Below the pieces are notes generated by a model, which was not told the DNA's origin, ran no database searches, and worked only from the letters and a program-made list of their open reading frames with translations. From positions 148,147,433 to 148,211,432 of the forward strand of contig NC_081824.1 of the NCBI RefSeq assembly GCF_030867095.1: a DNA stretch of 64,000 bases, in the 5' to 3' direction. Shown here piece after piece: positions 58,501 to 64,000 of this stretch. Every line of letters begins with the position of its first letter. The stretch's first letter is position 1. Source of the DNA: Alligator mississippiensis. Taxonomy: Eukaryota > Chordata > Crocodylia > Alligatoridae. A program made the position numbers and the translations under genes.

Positions 58501-60637
58501 CTGCCACCTGAGAAGGTTAGAACTCACAGGGTGAGTCTACGTGAGACACTTTAAGGTGTATTAGTCTAAATTTAAGGTGCATTAGGGTGTGCATTTACAT
58601 GTGTGTGCTTTAAAAATGGAGAATTTAGGCTATGCACGCCTAAATGCAGGTATTAAATTTAGGCACAAATAGCTAAAGTGCATTAATGAATGTGTAGACG
58701 CATTAAAGCGCATTAACACTTTGTGTGTGGACTGACTTGGGACCAAATTTAGTCCCAAGTCAGTCCACAAACAGCATTAATGCACTTTAACGCCTGCATG
58801 TGTAGATGCCTACCTAAACCCGCTTAATACTCGTTAAAGTTTAGGCGCACTTAAATGCACATGTAGACACACCCACAGGTCTTGAATATTAAGTCCTAAT
58901 TAACAGATAGATTTCCCTGCACAATCATCATGCCATTTGTGAGCATTTAACTCTACTCCATATTTTCACTTAATGACAAACACCAGTAAAATAAAAAAGA
59001 ATACTGTATTCTATATAAAAATATCAGTCAGTGGATTATTTTTTTTCTGGATCCTGCAGTTTTCAGAGAAATCACCTTTGTTTGATCCATCATGTTGCAT
59101 AGCATTACATCTTAAATCCCTTTTTAGAGTAATAATTGGACTTAGGTTGTACTACATGCAGTAAGATTGCACTGTAAATATAGAGTAACTACACTGGTGG
59201 AAATATTACTTTGTTTTACACTAGTATAAATGAGATCAGCATCAAGCCTTAGAGCCATACCAATTGTACAGAACTAAAGTTCTTCCTGTGTCAACACCAG
59301 GCAGACACAACTTCACTAGTGCATGGTATGGCTGATACAGGTGGGCACCATCTGTAGATCATCTATTTGCTGTCTTTCGGGTTGTTCCTCCCACAATATC
59401 TCAATTGTTCTCAATAATATTATATGTTTTCACAGCAGTTTCCATATTAGGTTCTGTGCTCACTTTCTCATTTATTTTCATCTTTCATTTTAGTTTATGG
59501 TACTTCATCATTCCACTCTATTGCATATATCCTCCAAAGGGGTGTTTACTCCAAAGGTGTTGAGTATCAATCATTACATGTGAATCAATCACAAATGATC
59601 ATACACATTTACAACTACTGGTAACATCAAGCCCTATGAACCAGTTTTAGGAATTAGGGAATCTACTGTGCAGTGAAAGTCTGTCCTGACGGTGCTAGGA
59701 ATACCATAGGGTCAGTCTGGAGCATAGTAGTTATCTCAGCACAAAGCTCATACAGAAAATGAGCTCTTGAGAGGTTCTGAGCACCACCAGGTCCCAATGA
59801 AACTTGTATGAGTGGTAAGGCCTTGGCATCACTCTGGGTGAGACCTGTCATAGTCTAAATATGTTAATGCAAAATCTTAAGGAAACCATATTAAACATCT
59901 TAAAGATATATTCTGTTATTAAGAATATCTGTATGCAAAGTGATGTGAATCTTGAGGTATTTGCAGACCTGACACTTACATTGACCTAACTCAGAGGAGT
60001 TAGGTTGAGGAGTTTAGACTGGGCAAAAATGGCTGGCCTGATCAAACTTAGTTCACCTAAGGAAGCATCCTATGTAGACTGGGCTAAGAGTTGCCTGATC
60101 TAATTGAAAGTGTACATATTTGGAGCCCCAGGGCTGTGCCTTTCCTAACCCTTCAAACTTACCAGGCTATTTTTAGCCCTCCAATGCCCCCAGTCCCAGA
60201 CAGACAAGCTCCCTCACTGTGGACCCATAAGACCCAATGGCCTCCCCTAATACTGTCCACTCTACACCCCACCCCAACTTACTTAGATCACATTCCCACA
60301 TTCCAGTGGCTCCTCATACCAGTGAACATGTGCACAAATGGGGACCTGATCTATGATTTTTCAGCTTAAAGCAAGCCACGTGATTGTAGATTGGGTCTCT
60401 CAAACACATGTACATGCCCTGGGTTTATTGACCTTGCCTTCTCTTTGGATTAAATTAATCATTTCCTTGTTCAGAGACACCCTTCTCTTCACCCATGGCT
60501 TGCTTGCTTACTCTCTTCATTTTTCTCCAGAATCTATGCTATTAAACAGGGTACCATACCAGAACTCCCCATCATCCAGTGAAGTCTGACATAAGCGTTT
60601 CCTTTCAGATGGGCTGACCAAACGCCACTCAGAAGAA
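34530..60637 (-). CDS. CAPN9: Calpain-9 (CAPN9), 3' half: 13 exons, about 398 C-terminal residues
   Basis: This is a calcium-dependent cytosolic cysteine protease, known in mammals from the digestive tract, where it works with CAPN8. Exons in transcript order: 60560-60637, 54362-54522, 53529-53686, 51227-51435, 49733-49769, 48115-48195, 47949-48006, 46645-46709, 40360-40428, 38693-38771, 36745-36861, 35572-35630 and 34530-34556. All introns are GT-AG and the phases join without a stop. Domains: the end of the protease core (GEFWM), the C2-like sandwich ([19 protein letters not shown] to [12 protein letters not shown]), an acidic linker (DLPE), and five EF-hands. The identification rests on paralogue-specific strings such as [25 protein letters not shown] and [10 protein letters not shown], which match CAPN9 better than CAPN1, 2, 3 or 8. 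The catalytic exons and promoter lie beyond 64000. I see no lesion, so the gene is probably functional. Confidence 0.95.
35572..35630 (-). CDS. CAPN9: CAPN9 exon, EF-hand 5 (59 bp)
   Basis: It encodes the rest of Arg, then [19 protein letters not shown]. The acceptor is ...tttcag and the donor GTATGG. The fifth EF-hand does not bind calcium in calpains and mediates dimer contacts. Confidence 0.93.
35951..35979. repeat. (CT)n simple repeat in a CAPN9 intron
   Basis: This is an interrupted run of TC/CT units. It lies in the intron between the EF-hand 4 and 5 exons. Confidence 0.8.
36745..36861 (-). CDS. CAPN9: CAPN9 exon, EF-hand 4 (117 bp)
   Basis: It encodes [20 protein letters not shown], then [19 protein letters not shown] and one base of Arg. 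The acceptor is ...atacag and the donor [19 protein letters not shown] is the CAPN9 form of the fourth EF-hand. Confidence 0.96.
36949..37491. mobile_element. hAT-like non-autonomous element (543 bp) in a CAPN9 intron
   Basis: The ends CAGAGGCTGAGAACC and, read inward from the right, CAGAGGTTGACAAAA match. The flanks ttgtagat and gcctagat share five terminal bases, so the TSD is diverged. The interior is GC-rich, with alternating 'agctg/cagct' blocks and no coding frame. Confidence 0.55.
37492..40359. other. CAPN9 introns around the EF-hand 3 exon; one SINE-like relic
   Basis: This stretch outside exon 38693-38771 is mostly AT-rich unique DNA. At about 38290-38400 there is an antisense tRNA-derived SINE-like relic ('tttgaatcctttc', 'aactcaggtctccc', 'ttaaccacc'). 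A poly-A/poly-T pair lies near 39156-39179. Confidence 0.4.
38693..38771 (-). CDS. CAPN9: CAPN9 exon, EF-hand 3 (79 bp)
   Basis: It encodes [20 protein letters not shown], then NALKAS and one base of Gly. The loop [12 protein letters not shown] has all canonical ligands. The acceptor is ...tgcag and the donor GTAACA. Confidence 0.96.
40360..40428 (-). CDS. CAPN9: CAPN9 exon, EF-hand 2 loop (69 bp)
   Basis: It encodes [20 protein letters not shown], then KWI. Together with the Asp before it, the loop reads [12 protein letters not shown], a complete EF-hand. The acceptor is ...aacag and the donor GTATGT. The following intron toward 38771 is short; the preceding one holds three LINE copies. Confidence 0.95.
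41290..42390 (+). mobile_element. CR1-clade (L3-like) LINE 3' part in a CAPN9 intron
   Basis: A 175-codon frame (41376-41903) encodes the C-terminal part of ORF2: [49 protein letters not shown] and [14 protein letters not shown]. It is clearly a different subfamily from the other CR1 copies here. The 3' UTR ends near 42388 with 'cccagtaaatggcaattcttatg'. Upstream (41290-41375) the match '[10 protein letters not shown]' is out of frame. It is antisense to CAPN9. Confidence 0.82.
42421..43697 (-). mobile_element. CR1 LINE, 5'-truncated, minus strand, head-to-head with the next copy
   Basis: On the minus strand a frame from 43697 to 43014 encodes [20 protein letters not shown], the [10 protein letters not shown] motif and VPQGSVLGP. 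The catalytic motif is damaged (FKFMADTK instead of F/YADD). A second frame at 42908-42648 holds the C-terminal part. The 3' tail reaches 42421 (ttcatagttggtagtgtc read on plus). Several frameshifts are present. It is in the same orientation as CAPN9. Confidence 0.88.
43790..45387 (+). mobile_element. CR1 LINE, 5'-truncated, plus strand, head-to-head with the previous copy
   Basis: One frame runs from about 43822 ([20 protein letters not shown]) through [27 protein letters not shown] and [11 protein letters not shown] to LAGVI at 45297. It is interrupted by stops at 44296-44298 and 44798-44800, and a frame change lies between the first two pieces. The catalytic motif reads STDD, so the enzyme is dead. 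The 3' tail ends near 45387. Sequence is very close to the minus-strand copy next to it, so both belong to one subfamily. It is antisense to CAPN9. Confidence 0.9.
45388..47948. other. CAPN9 introns flanking the 65-bp exon, nothing else recognised
   Basis: Apart from exon 46645-46709 I see only unique AT-rich intron sequence. A degraded antisense tRNA-like motif may lie near 46270-46310, too weak to list. Confidence 0.4.
46645..46709 (-). CDS. CAPN9: CAPN9 exon, EF-hand 1/2 helices (65 bp)
   Basis: It encodes [20 protein letters not shown], then MD. The acceptor is ...tcacag; the donor GTATCC is weak beyond the GT. The Asp at the end is position 1 of the EF2 loop, so the intron splits the loop, as in other calpains. 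Confidence 0.94.
47949..48006 (-). CDS. CAPN9: CAPN9 exon, EF-hand 1 (58 bp)
   Basis: It encodes [19 protein letters not shown] plus one base. The loop D.EISAEEL is the atypical calcium-binding EF1 of calpains. The donor GTAAGT follows a run of seven A. Confidence 0.95.
48115..48195 (-). CDS. CAPN9: CAPN9 exon, linker and start of EF-hand 1 (81 bp)
   Basis: It encodes [17 protein letters not shown], then [10 protein letters not shown]. The acceptor is ...ttgtag and the donor GTGAGT. The proline-rich linker leads into helix 1 of the penta-EF-hand domain. Confidence 0.95.
48219..48238. repeat. (AAAT)n microsatellite in a CAPN9 intron
   Basis: Five AAAT-type units lie about 25 bases upstream of exon 48115-48195 on the transcribed strand, so a TTTA run sits just upstream of the acceptor. 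Confidence 0.8.
49418..49672. repeat. Palindromic MITE of the 'gtctacatg' family near the CAPN9 micro-exon
   Basis: The ends 'gggcacgtctacatgg' and 'tatacatgttcc' are weakly inverted. Inside, AATAAACTGTGGAG (49450-49463) has an exact inverted copy at 49471-49484 with a 7-nt loop, followed by a second small hairpin (attgttcct / aggaacaat). It lies within 60 bases of the 37-bp exon's donor site. Confidence 0.6.
49733..49769 (-). CDS. CAPN9: CAPN9 micro-exon, acidic linker (37 bp)
   Basis: It starts with G completing the Gln codon and encodes [12 protein letters not shown]; the donor is GTAAGT. It links the C2-like domain to the EF-hands. The short length is normal for this position in calpain genes. 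A palindromic MITE ends about 60 bases into the following intron. Confidence 0.93.
50184..50594. mobile_element. hAT-type non-autonomous element (411 bp) in a CAPN9 intron
   Basis: The flanks ATCTAACC (50176-50183) and GTCTAACC (50595-50602) are an 8-bp TSD with one mismatch. The ends TGGGGTGCTCAACC and, read inward from the right, CAGTGGTGCTTAACC are inverted. The interior is GC-rich with no transposase. Similar ends occur at 57582-58215. Confidence 0.72.
51227..51435 (-). CDS. CAPN9: CAPN9 exon, C2-like domain, second part (209 bp)
   Basis: It encodes [20 protein letters not shown], then [30 protein letters not shown] and [12 protein letters not shown]. The acceptor is ...ttgcag and the donor GTAAGT. 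INLREVS..F.LPPG.Y..IPSTFEP is the calpain domain III hallmark. The start aligns directly after SIYE without the short VPKE-type insert found in CAPN1-3, which is a CAPN9-like trait. Confidence 0.96.
51673..53277. mobile_element. Foldback hAT element (1.6 kb) in a CAPN9 intron, host of a nested hAT
   Basis: The ends CAATGCTTCTCAAAC and, read inward from the right, CAGCATTTCTCAACTC match. The flanks gtctagct (51665-51672) and gtctgact (53278-53285) give an 8-bp TSD with two mismatches. The halves 51673-52290 and about 52680-53277 are long imperfect inverted repeats: for example 'tggcagtgggag' and a 'gcacaaat.tgg.gggg' block occur in both arms in opposite orientation. The centre is occupied by a second hAT (52293-52655). 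Open frames up to 182 codons in the arms are compositional. Confidence 0.82.
52293..52655. mobile_element. Nested hAT-type MITE (363 bp) with perfect 8-bp TSD
   Basis: The target duplication GTGGTGGC is exact at 52285-52292 and 52656-52663. The ends are CAATGTTCCCTCTAAGG and, read inward from the right, CAAGGTTCCCTCTAAGG. Near the right end a CpG-rich segment (gtggccgcgcacgcgtgcac) follows. The insertion is between the two arms of the older foldback element, so it is the younger of the two. Confidence 0.88.
53529..53686 (-). CDS. CAPN9: CAPN9 exon, C2-like domain, first part (158 bp)
   Basis: It encodes [19 protein letters not shown], then [19 protein letters not shown] and TIGYSIYE. The acceptor is ...ggcag and the donor GTACTG. 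The acidic stretch KDDGQDE is part of the calcium-sensitive acidic loop region of this domain. It ends on a complete Glu codon. Confidence 0.95.
54362..54522 (-). CDS. CAPN9: CAPN9 exon, protease core to C2-like domain junction (161 bp)
   Basis: It starts after ...catttag with G completing Trp and encodes [20 protein letters not shown], followed by [19 protein letters not shown]. The donor is GTGAAC, weak but in the expected place. The EICNLTPD motif closes PC2, and the HQGSW...GGC motif opens the beta-sandwich. The length matches the equivalent exon in other classical calpain genes. Confidence 0.95.
54816..55068. repeat. Palindromic MITE of the 'gtctacatg' family in a CAPN9 intron
   Basis: The ends 'gggtgcatctacatgtg' and 'catgtgtagatgtcct' are inverted. 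A perfect 23-bp inverted repeat lies at 54849-54871 and 54899-54921. The sequence is rich in 'aatgtgcattaa' motifs. Confidence 0.75.
56249..56559. mobile_element. hAT-type non-autonomous element (311 bp) in a CAPN9 intron
   Basis: The terminal inverted repeats are exact for 13 bases (CAGGAGTGTCAAA at both ends). The flanks cttaatgc and ccttgtgc agree in five of eight bases, so the TSD is uncertain. There is no coding capacity. Confidence 0.65.
56657..57400. mobile_element. Foldback hAT element related to the one at 9823, right end missing
   Basis: The left end TAGGGCTGTGTGAGG fits the terminus family of the elements at 9823 and 12187. The interior has the same 'ttttttctacat.cctc.aggt' blocks and the 'gcagacctgga..tggaccagaag' core in inverted arrangement. 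The expected right terminus (a copy of cttcacacagccta) is absent; the sequence runs into a SINE-like segment at 57405. Confidence 0.72.
57405..57490 (-). repeat. tRNA-derived SINE-like relic, antisense
   Basis: The plus strand reads 'agaatcaaatccagttctcctgagttcc...ccacattgctct'; read on minus this resembles the 'aggtctcctg... gattcga' SINE type common in reptiles. It abuts the truncated right end of the foldback hAT. Confidence 0.4.
57582..58215. mobile_element. hAT-type non-autonomous element (634 bp) in a CAPN9 intron
   Basis: The flanks ttttaagg (57574-57581) and ctttaagg (58216-58223) form an 8-bp TSD with one mismatch. The left end is CAGGGGTGGC; the right end read inward starts CCCTGGTGTC. 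The interior has repeated 'ggaccagc..gtgggc' units about 65 bp apart around 57850-57930. No transposase is visible; the 191-codon frame at 57606-58181 has no recognisable domain. Confidence 0.65.
58534..58875. repeat. Palindromic MITE of the 'gtctacatg' family with a 44-bp near-perfect palindrome inside
   Basis: The ends 'gggtgagtctacgtg' and 'cacatgtagacacaccc' are inverted. At 58726-58743 and 58752-58769 there is a perfect 18-bp inverted repeat around an AT-rich 8-base centre. The flanks share 'aca' as a possible 3-bp duplication. Its other half-sites ('gcattaatgcactttaacg') are also mirrored. Confidence 0.72.
58876..60559. other. CAPN9 intron, nothing recognised
   Basis: This is unique, AT-rich intron sequence. 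No transposon terminus or exon other than 60560-60637 was found. Confidence 0.45.
60560..60637 (-). CDS. CAPN9: CAPN9 exon, end of the protease core PC2 (78 bp)
   Basis: The acceptor ...cttgtag precedes 60637 and the donor GTATGG follows 60560. It encodes (N/D)[15 protein letters not shown], then LDDGEFW; the first base completes a codon from the upstream exon and the last two start the Trp codon. SSEW...DDGEFWM is the conserved calpain segment that follows the catalytic NPWG exon. No NPWG codon pattern occurs between here and 64000. Confidence 0.92.
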
Positions 60638-61048
60638 CTACAAGAAAAGAGAAATCAAACTTTACAAGGCTACATAGCATTTCCTGTTCCCTCACTCAAA
60701 ATACCAGCTGGACCTTTTAGCAGATGATAACTTTCAGATTGGTTGTATTTGAACAGTAGGCACAGCAGATACCTCTGAGGGTGCTTGCTTGCTCCTGCTT
60801 TCACTCAAGCCATTGGAAAAACTGTTGACTTAGATGGTGGCAGGATCAGTCTTGATATCTCTAGATGGCTGTGTACTGTATTAACCAGTACTCCTGTGTT
60901 TGCAATAGTGCTCAACCTGAGGACAGAGTATACTGCAGAAATCAAGGTCCATTTAAGTACTATGATCCAAGCTCTAGATAAGCCTTGAGGTTTTAGTAAC
61001 CTGCTGTGCTGTAAACCTTATTTTTATACCCGTATCATTGTTGCCAAT

Positions 61049-61240
61049 GGGTGTGTCTACATGAGATGCTTAATGCCCATTGGACTAATTCTATTGCACA
61101 TTAATGTGGCCAGCAAAAACCATGATAATGCACAGTAGATTAGACCAATGGGAATTAGGCATCATACAAAAGCATTCAGTTATTACAGGTACTAAATAAT
61201 GTGCCATAATTTCAGCACATTAATGAATGTGTAGACGCAC
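61049..61240. repeat. Palindromic MITE of the 'gtctacatg' family in a CAPN9 intron
   Basis: The ends 'gggtgtgtctacatg' and 'aatgtgtagacgcac' are inverted. Inside, 'cccattggactaat' is mirrored by 'attagaccaatggg'. The fragment at 10825 starts with the same edge. Confidence 0.68.
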
Positions 61241-61390
61241 TTAGTAATTTAGAGTCAGATCCTGCTTCAAATAAAGTAAGTGGAAGTAGATAGAGCTCTT
61301 ATACTTTGTAAGGGAGAAGATATATTCAAATAACTGAAGTTCTATTTTTAATTTGATTTCTCATTTTCATTTACCTCTGCTGTTCCTGGT

Positions 61391-61866
61391 ATTATAAATT
61401 CATAGATTTAAAGACACTAGGGCTGGAAGAGACTTCAGAAGATCATCGAGTCCAACCCCCTGCCCCAGGGGCAGGAAATCAGCAGGGATCATAGGATCCC
61501 AGAAAGATAAATATCCAAATGTCTCTTGAAGGCGTTCAAGGTAGGCGCTTGAACCACCTCTGGCGGCAGTCTATTCCAAACCTTGGGAGCTCAGACTGTA
61601 CAGAAGTTCTTCCTTATGTCCAGCCTGAAACAGTCACGGAGGAGTTTGTGACCATTTGACCTTGTCATCCCTTGGGGCGCTCTAGTGAACAGATGTTCCC
61701 TCAGATCCTGGTGAGCACCCCTGATAAACTTATAGGTGGCCACCAGATTGCCCCTGAGCCTGTGCTTTTCTAGGCTGAAGAGTCCCATGGCTCTCAGCCT
61801 CTCATCATAAGGTCTGTTTTCGTGACTTCTGATCATTCACGTGGCTCTCCTCTGCACTCTCTCAAG
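61391..61866 (-). mobile_element. CR1 LINE 3' part in a CAPN9 intron
   Basis: On the minus strand a frame at 61836-61591 encodes RPYDERLRAMGLFSLEKHRL, RGNLVATYKFIRGAHQD, RAPQGMTRSNGHKLL and FRLDIRKNF, the ORF2 C-terminus. The tail at 61391 reads 'aaattcatagatttaaagacac' on plus. It is 5'-truncated and in the same orientation as CAPN9. Confidence 0.86.
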
Positions 61867-62327
61867 CAAAGGTATTAGGAGGGATAGAAACAGAAACATC
61901 TTGGTACTTCTTACAGAACTGCTGTTGTAGTAGTGTATTTCCAGTCTGATTCTAAGCATGGAGTGGCAGAAGTCTCGCAGGAGATTTCTAGCCCAAGCCT
62001 TTACCCTGCAAGTGGTTATAGTCATGAAGATTCCTGCTTCTACTCAGAGCCCTGTTGGCTTCTATGGGACTGTGTACTGGCACAGTGGCATGTAGTAGCA
62101 CTTCTGTGCATACAATCAGAGCTCTATTTGGCAGAAATGGGACTTTGAATAAACATTTCAATAAGCTAGATGGTTGTCTTGATCCTAATTCCTAAATATG
62201 CAAAGGTCAGTAATTATACCAATCAATTATTCTCAAATCTGGGGAGGATTTAGCAAAAAATCATACATATTTGGGATTCATTTTGGGATAGTTTTGAAAC
62301 AGTGCTCGATTCTGATTAAGTTTCATT

Positions 62328-62808
62328 GGGTACACGTGCACACGCAACTAGTTCAACATGATAAACTCTGGAGCTGTTTGAGCCAGAGTCAGCTGCTCCC
62401 AGGTGCAGCACTTACATGTGAGCCTGGACAGCAGCAATTTGAGCCCAGGTGGAGCAACCTGGACTGGCAGGGGGCACAGGGGTTCAACTGCAGGCTCCAC
62501 ATGGTGACATCGGGAGGTGGAGGGGCTGGCTGGGGCATTAATGTGCTGAAAGTGCAGAACTGTGTGGCTAGGCGGCAGGCAGCTCCTGCACTTTAGCACT
62601 TTCATGCCTCAACCAGCTCCTGTCACTGTCTACACATGCGTTTAATCACACGTAATGACTGCCATAAGATAATACTGTCCCTGTCAGAACTATCTTGTGG
62701 TGGAGTTAATTGACTGCACCCTAATACCAGTGCATGTGTAGACTGTAATGCTTTACTGCAGAGCTAGTTAGTCAGATTTGCAGTAAACCACGTGTAGATG
62801 AATCCACC
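62328..62808. repeat. Composite MITE of the 'gtctacatg' family
   Basis: The left edge 'gggtacacgtgcacacg' and right edge 'cacgtgtagatgaatcc' are weakly inverted, and an inner pair 'ctgtctacacatgcgtttaatc' / 'gcatgtgtagactgtaatg' suggests two nested or tandem copies. GC-rich sequence fills the left half. Confidence 0.45.
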
Positions 62809-64000
62809 ATTATTAAACAGGTTGTTGAGAGAGAATCAGATTAAATTATAGAACTGAGTCTCCTCTTATTTACTCTAGTGTAAAACAAGGAAAATCTCAG
62901 TTGCTGACATTGGAGGTAAGGTGATGGAAGGGAGAAAAGAAACAGGAACAGGCCATGTATACATACAAATTAAATTGAGTTTATATATATATATAAACTT
63001 TATAAAACTTAATTTATTTAAACCATCTATGGAGTTTCCTTCTAAAATGGTAATAATTTGTATTTTGCCTATTGTGGATATTAAAAACAGTTTAGGAAGT
63101 TTCACTGTTGGGATCTAATGAGTCTTTTCGTCTTTGCACAACAAGCATAATATTAAAGAACTACATGGGCACAGAGGGGACCCAGTAACTACTTTTAACA
63201 GTTAAATGCAGCTTGGCTCCTTGCCTGGGCCTAGTTACTGTGTACACTGCAGCTCTGGTAGCATTAGAAACAGAACACAATGAATGTCAGTAGAGGGATG
63301 CTACATAGTGAGAGTCTGCTCAGTCTCTATACATGGCAGGGTCATTCAGCAGCCCAACATTTGGATGATTATGCTGAAAAAACTGCAACAGGAATGTTAA
63401 AATATAAAAATATGCATTTTCCATTGGAATTATCCTCAAAATTCATGACCACACTTATATTAATATAATATATGATATTTACTTGTATTTCATGCATGCC
63501 TTTTCCCCAGAAATTAGGCCTCCCAAATTAGAGTGCATGTTTTAACTGGGGAAGCTGATTTTCTGTCTGGAATAGAAGCACTCTGCTTTGATTCCTGTTC
63601 CTGCATTGATTCCTGGTCAAGGCAGCAGTGGTATTTCTACTTAGGCAACTGAGGGACCCAGCTGACTTAATGGCTTGATGTTCTTCCCTCCACAGGTGTT
63701 AACAATCATCTCTCCTTTTTAATATTTTAATGTGCCACTAATCAAACTAACCTTTCTTCTAGCAGTTACGCTGTCTATTAGCAACTCCTAGTCTTTCTTC
63801 TCCTATTTCACAGCCTTGCAGGATATTTTTAGCTCTTTTCAAAATTGTAGGTTCACCCATGGAGACCAGTCTTCAGTAGCAGCTAGAAGTTCAGCTTTTG
63901 GTTAAGCAGGAATGGGAGGGAGGGTGTGCTGAAGAGCAGGCTCTACCCTGCTCTATGTAGCCGTAACTTTTTTTCTTCATTCTGTCTTCCCAAAAACATG
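62809..64000. other. CAPN9 intron to the window end, no exon found
   Basis: I searched this stretch on the minus strand for the NPWG-containing calpain exon and found no matching codon pattern. A short TA repeat lies near 62980-62994. Nothing else is recognised. Confidence 0.5.

Noticed and set aside
60640-64000. The catalytic NPWG exon of CAPN9 inside the window
   Set aside because: No position fits the NPWG codon pattern on the minus strand; the exon must be beyond 64000.
1-64000. CRISPR arrays, bacterial operons, riboswitches or phage genes
   Set aside because: Introns, CR1 LINEs and hAT elements show that this is an animal nuclear genome; no spaced direct-repeat array was seen.

Overview
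This is a vertebrate nuclear genome segment with a low density of coding exons, long introns, GT-AG splice sites and many transposon relics. It is almost certainly sauropsid. CR1-clade LINEs dominate, with 3' tails of the type ending in '...gatgatct...aggtcccttc...ccctaa...atctatgaatct', and there are many non-autonomous hAT and other DNA transposons. I favour a crocodilian, with a turtle second; this rests on recognising the repeats, not on a search.

The one protein-coding host gene I can support is on the minus strand between 34530 and 60637. It is the 3' half of a calpain, and exon by exon it matches calpain-9 (CAPN9). Thirteen exons (78, 161, 158, 209, 37, 81, 58, 65, 69, 79, 117, 59 and 27 bp) join in one uninterrupted frame with consistent intron phases. 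They encode the end of the protease core, the C2-like beta-sandwich and the whole penta-EF-hand domain, down to a TGA stop at 34530-34532. The exon with the catalytic Asn (NPWG motif) and everything 5' of it are not in the window and must lie beyond 64000.

Region by region: 1-1010 is a minus-strand CR1 with an intact ORF1-type SGNH esterase and the start of the ORF2 endonuclease. 5195-6755 is a 5'-truncated plus-strand CR1 whose reverse transcriptase frame is broken by a single TAG. 9513-14040 is a minus-strand CR1 riddled with younger insertions: two foldback hAT elements with perfect 8-bp target duplications, a 147-bp CR1 tail and a MITE fragment. 15-33 kb is intergenic, with a 297-bp hAT, a large palindrome (21858-22408), a solo LTR (28126-28990) and a 148-bp hairpin MITE flanked by TA. 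33.5-64 kb is the CAPN9 3' UTR, exons and introns; the introns carry a head-to-head pair of CR1 copies (42.4-45.4 kb), a 1.6-kb foldback hAT with a second hAT inside it (51673-53277), and several palindromic MITEs.

There is no operon-like organisation. Apart from CAPN9, the content is mobile DNA and its decay. The recurring theme is non-autonomous DNA transposons built as very long inverted repeats, several with target-site duplications that can be read directly.
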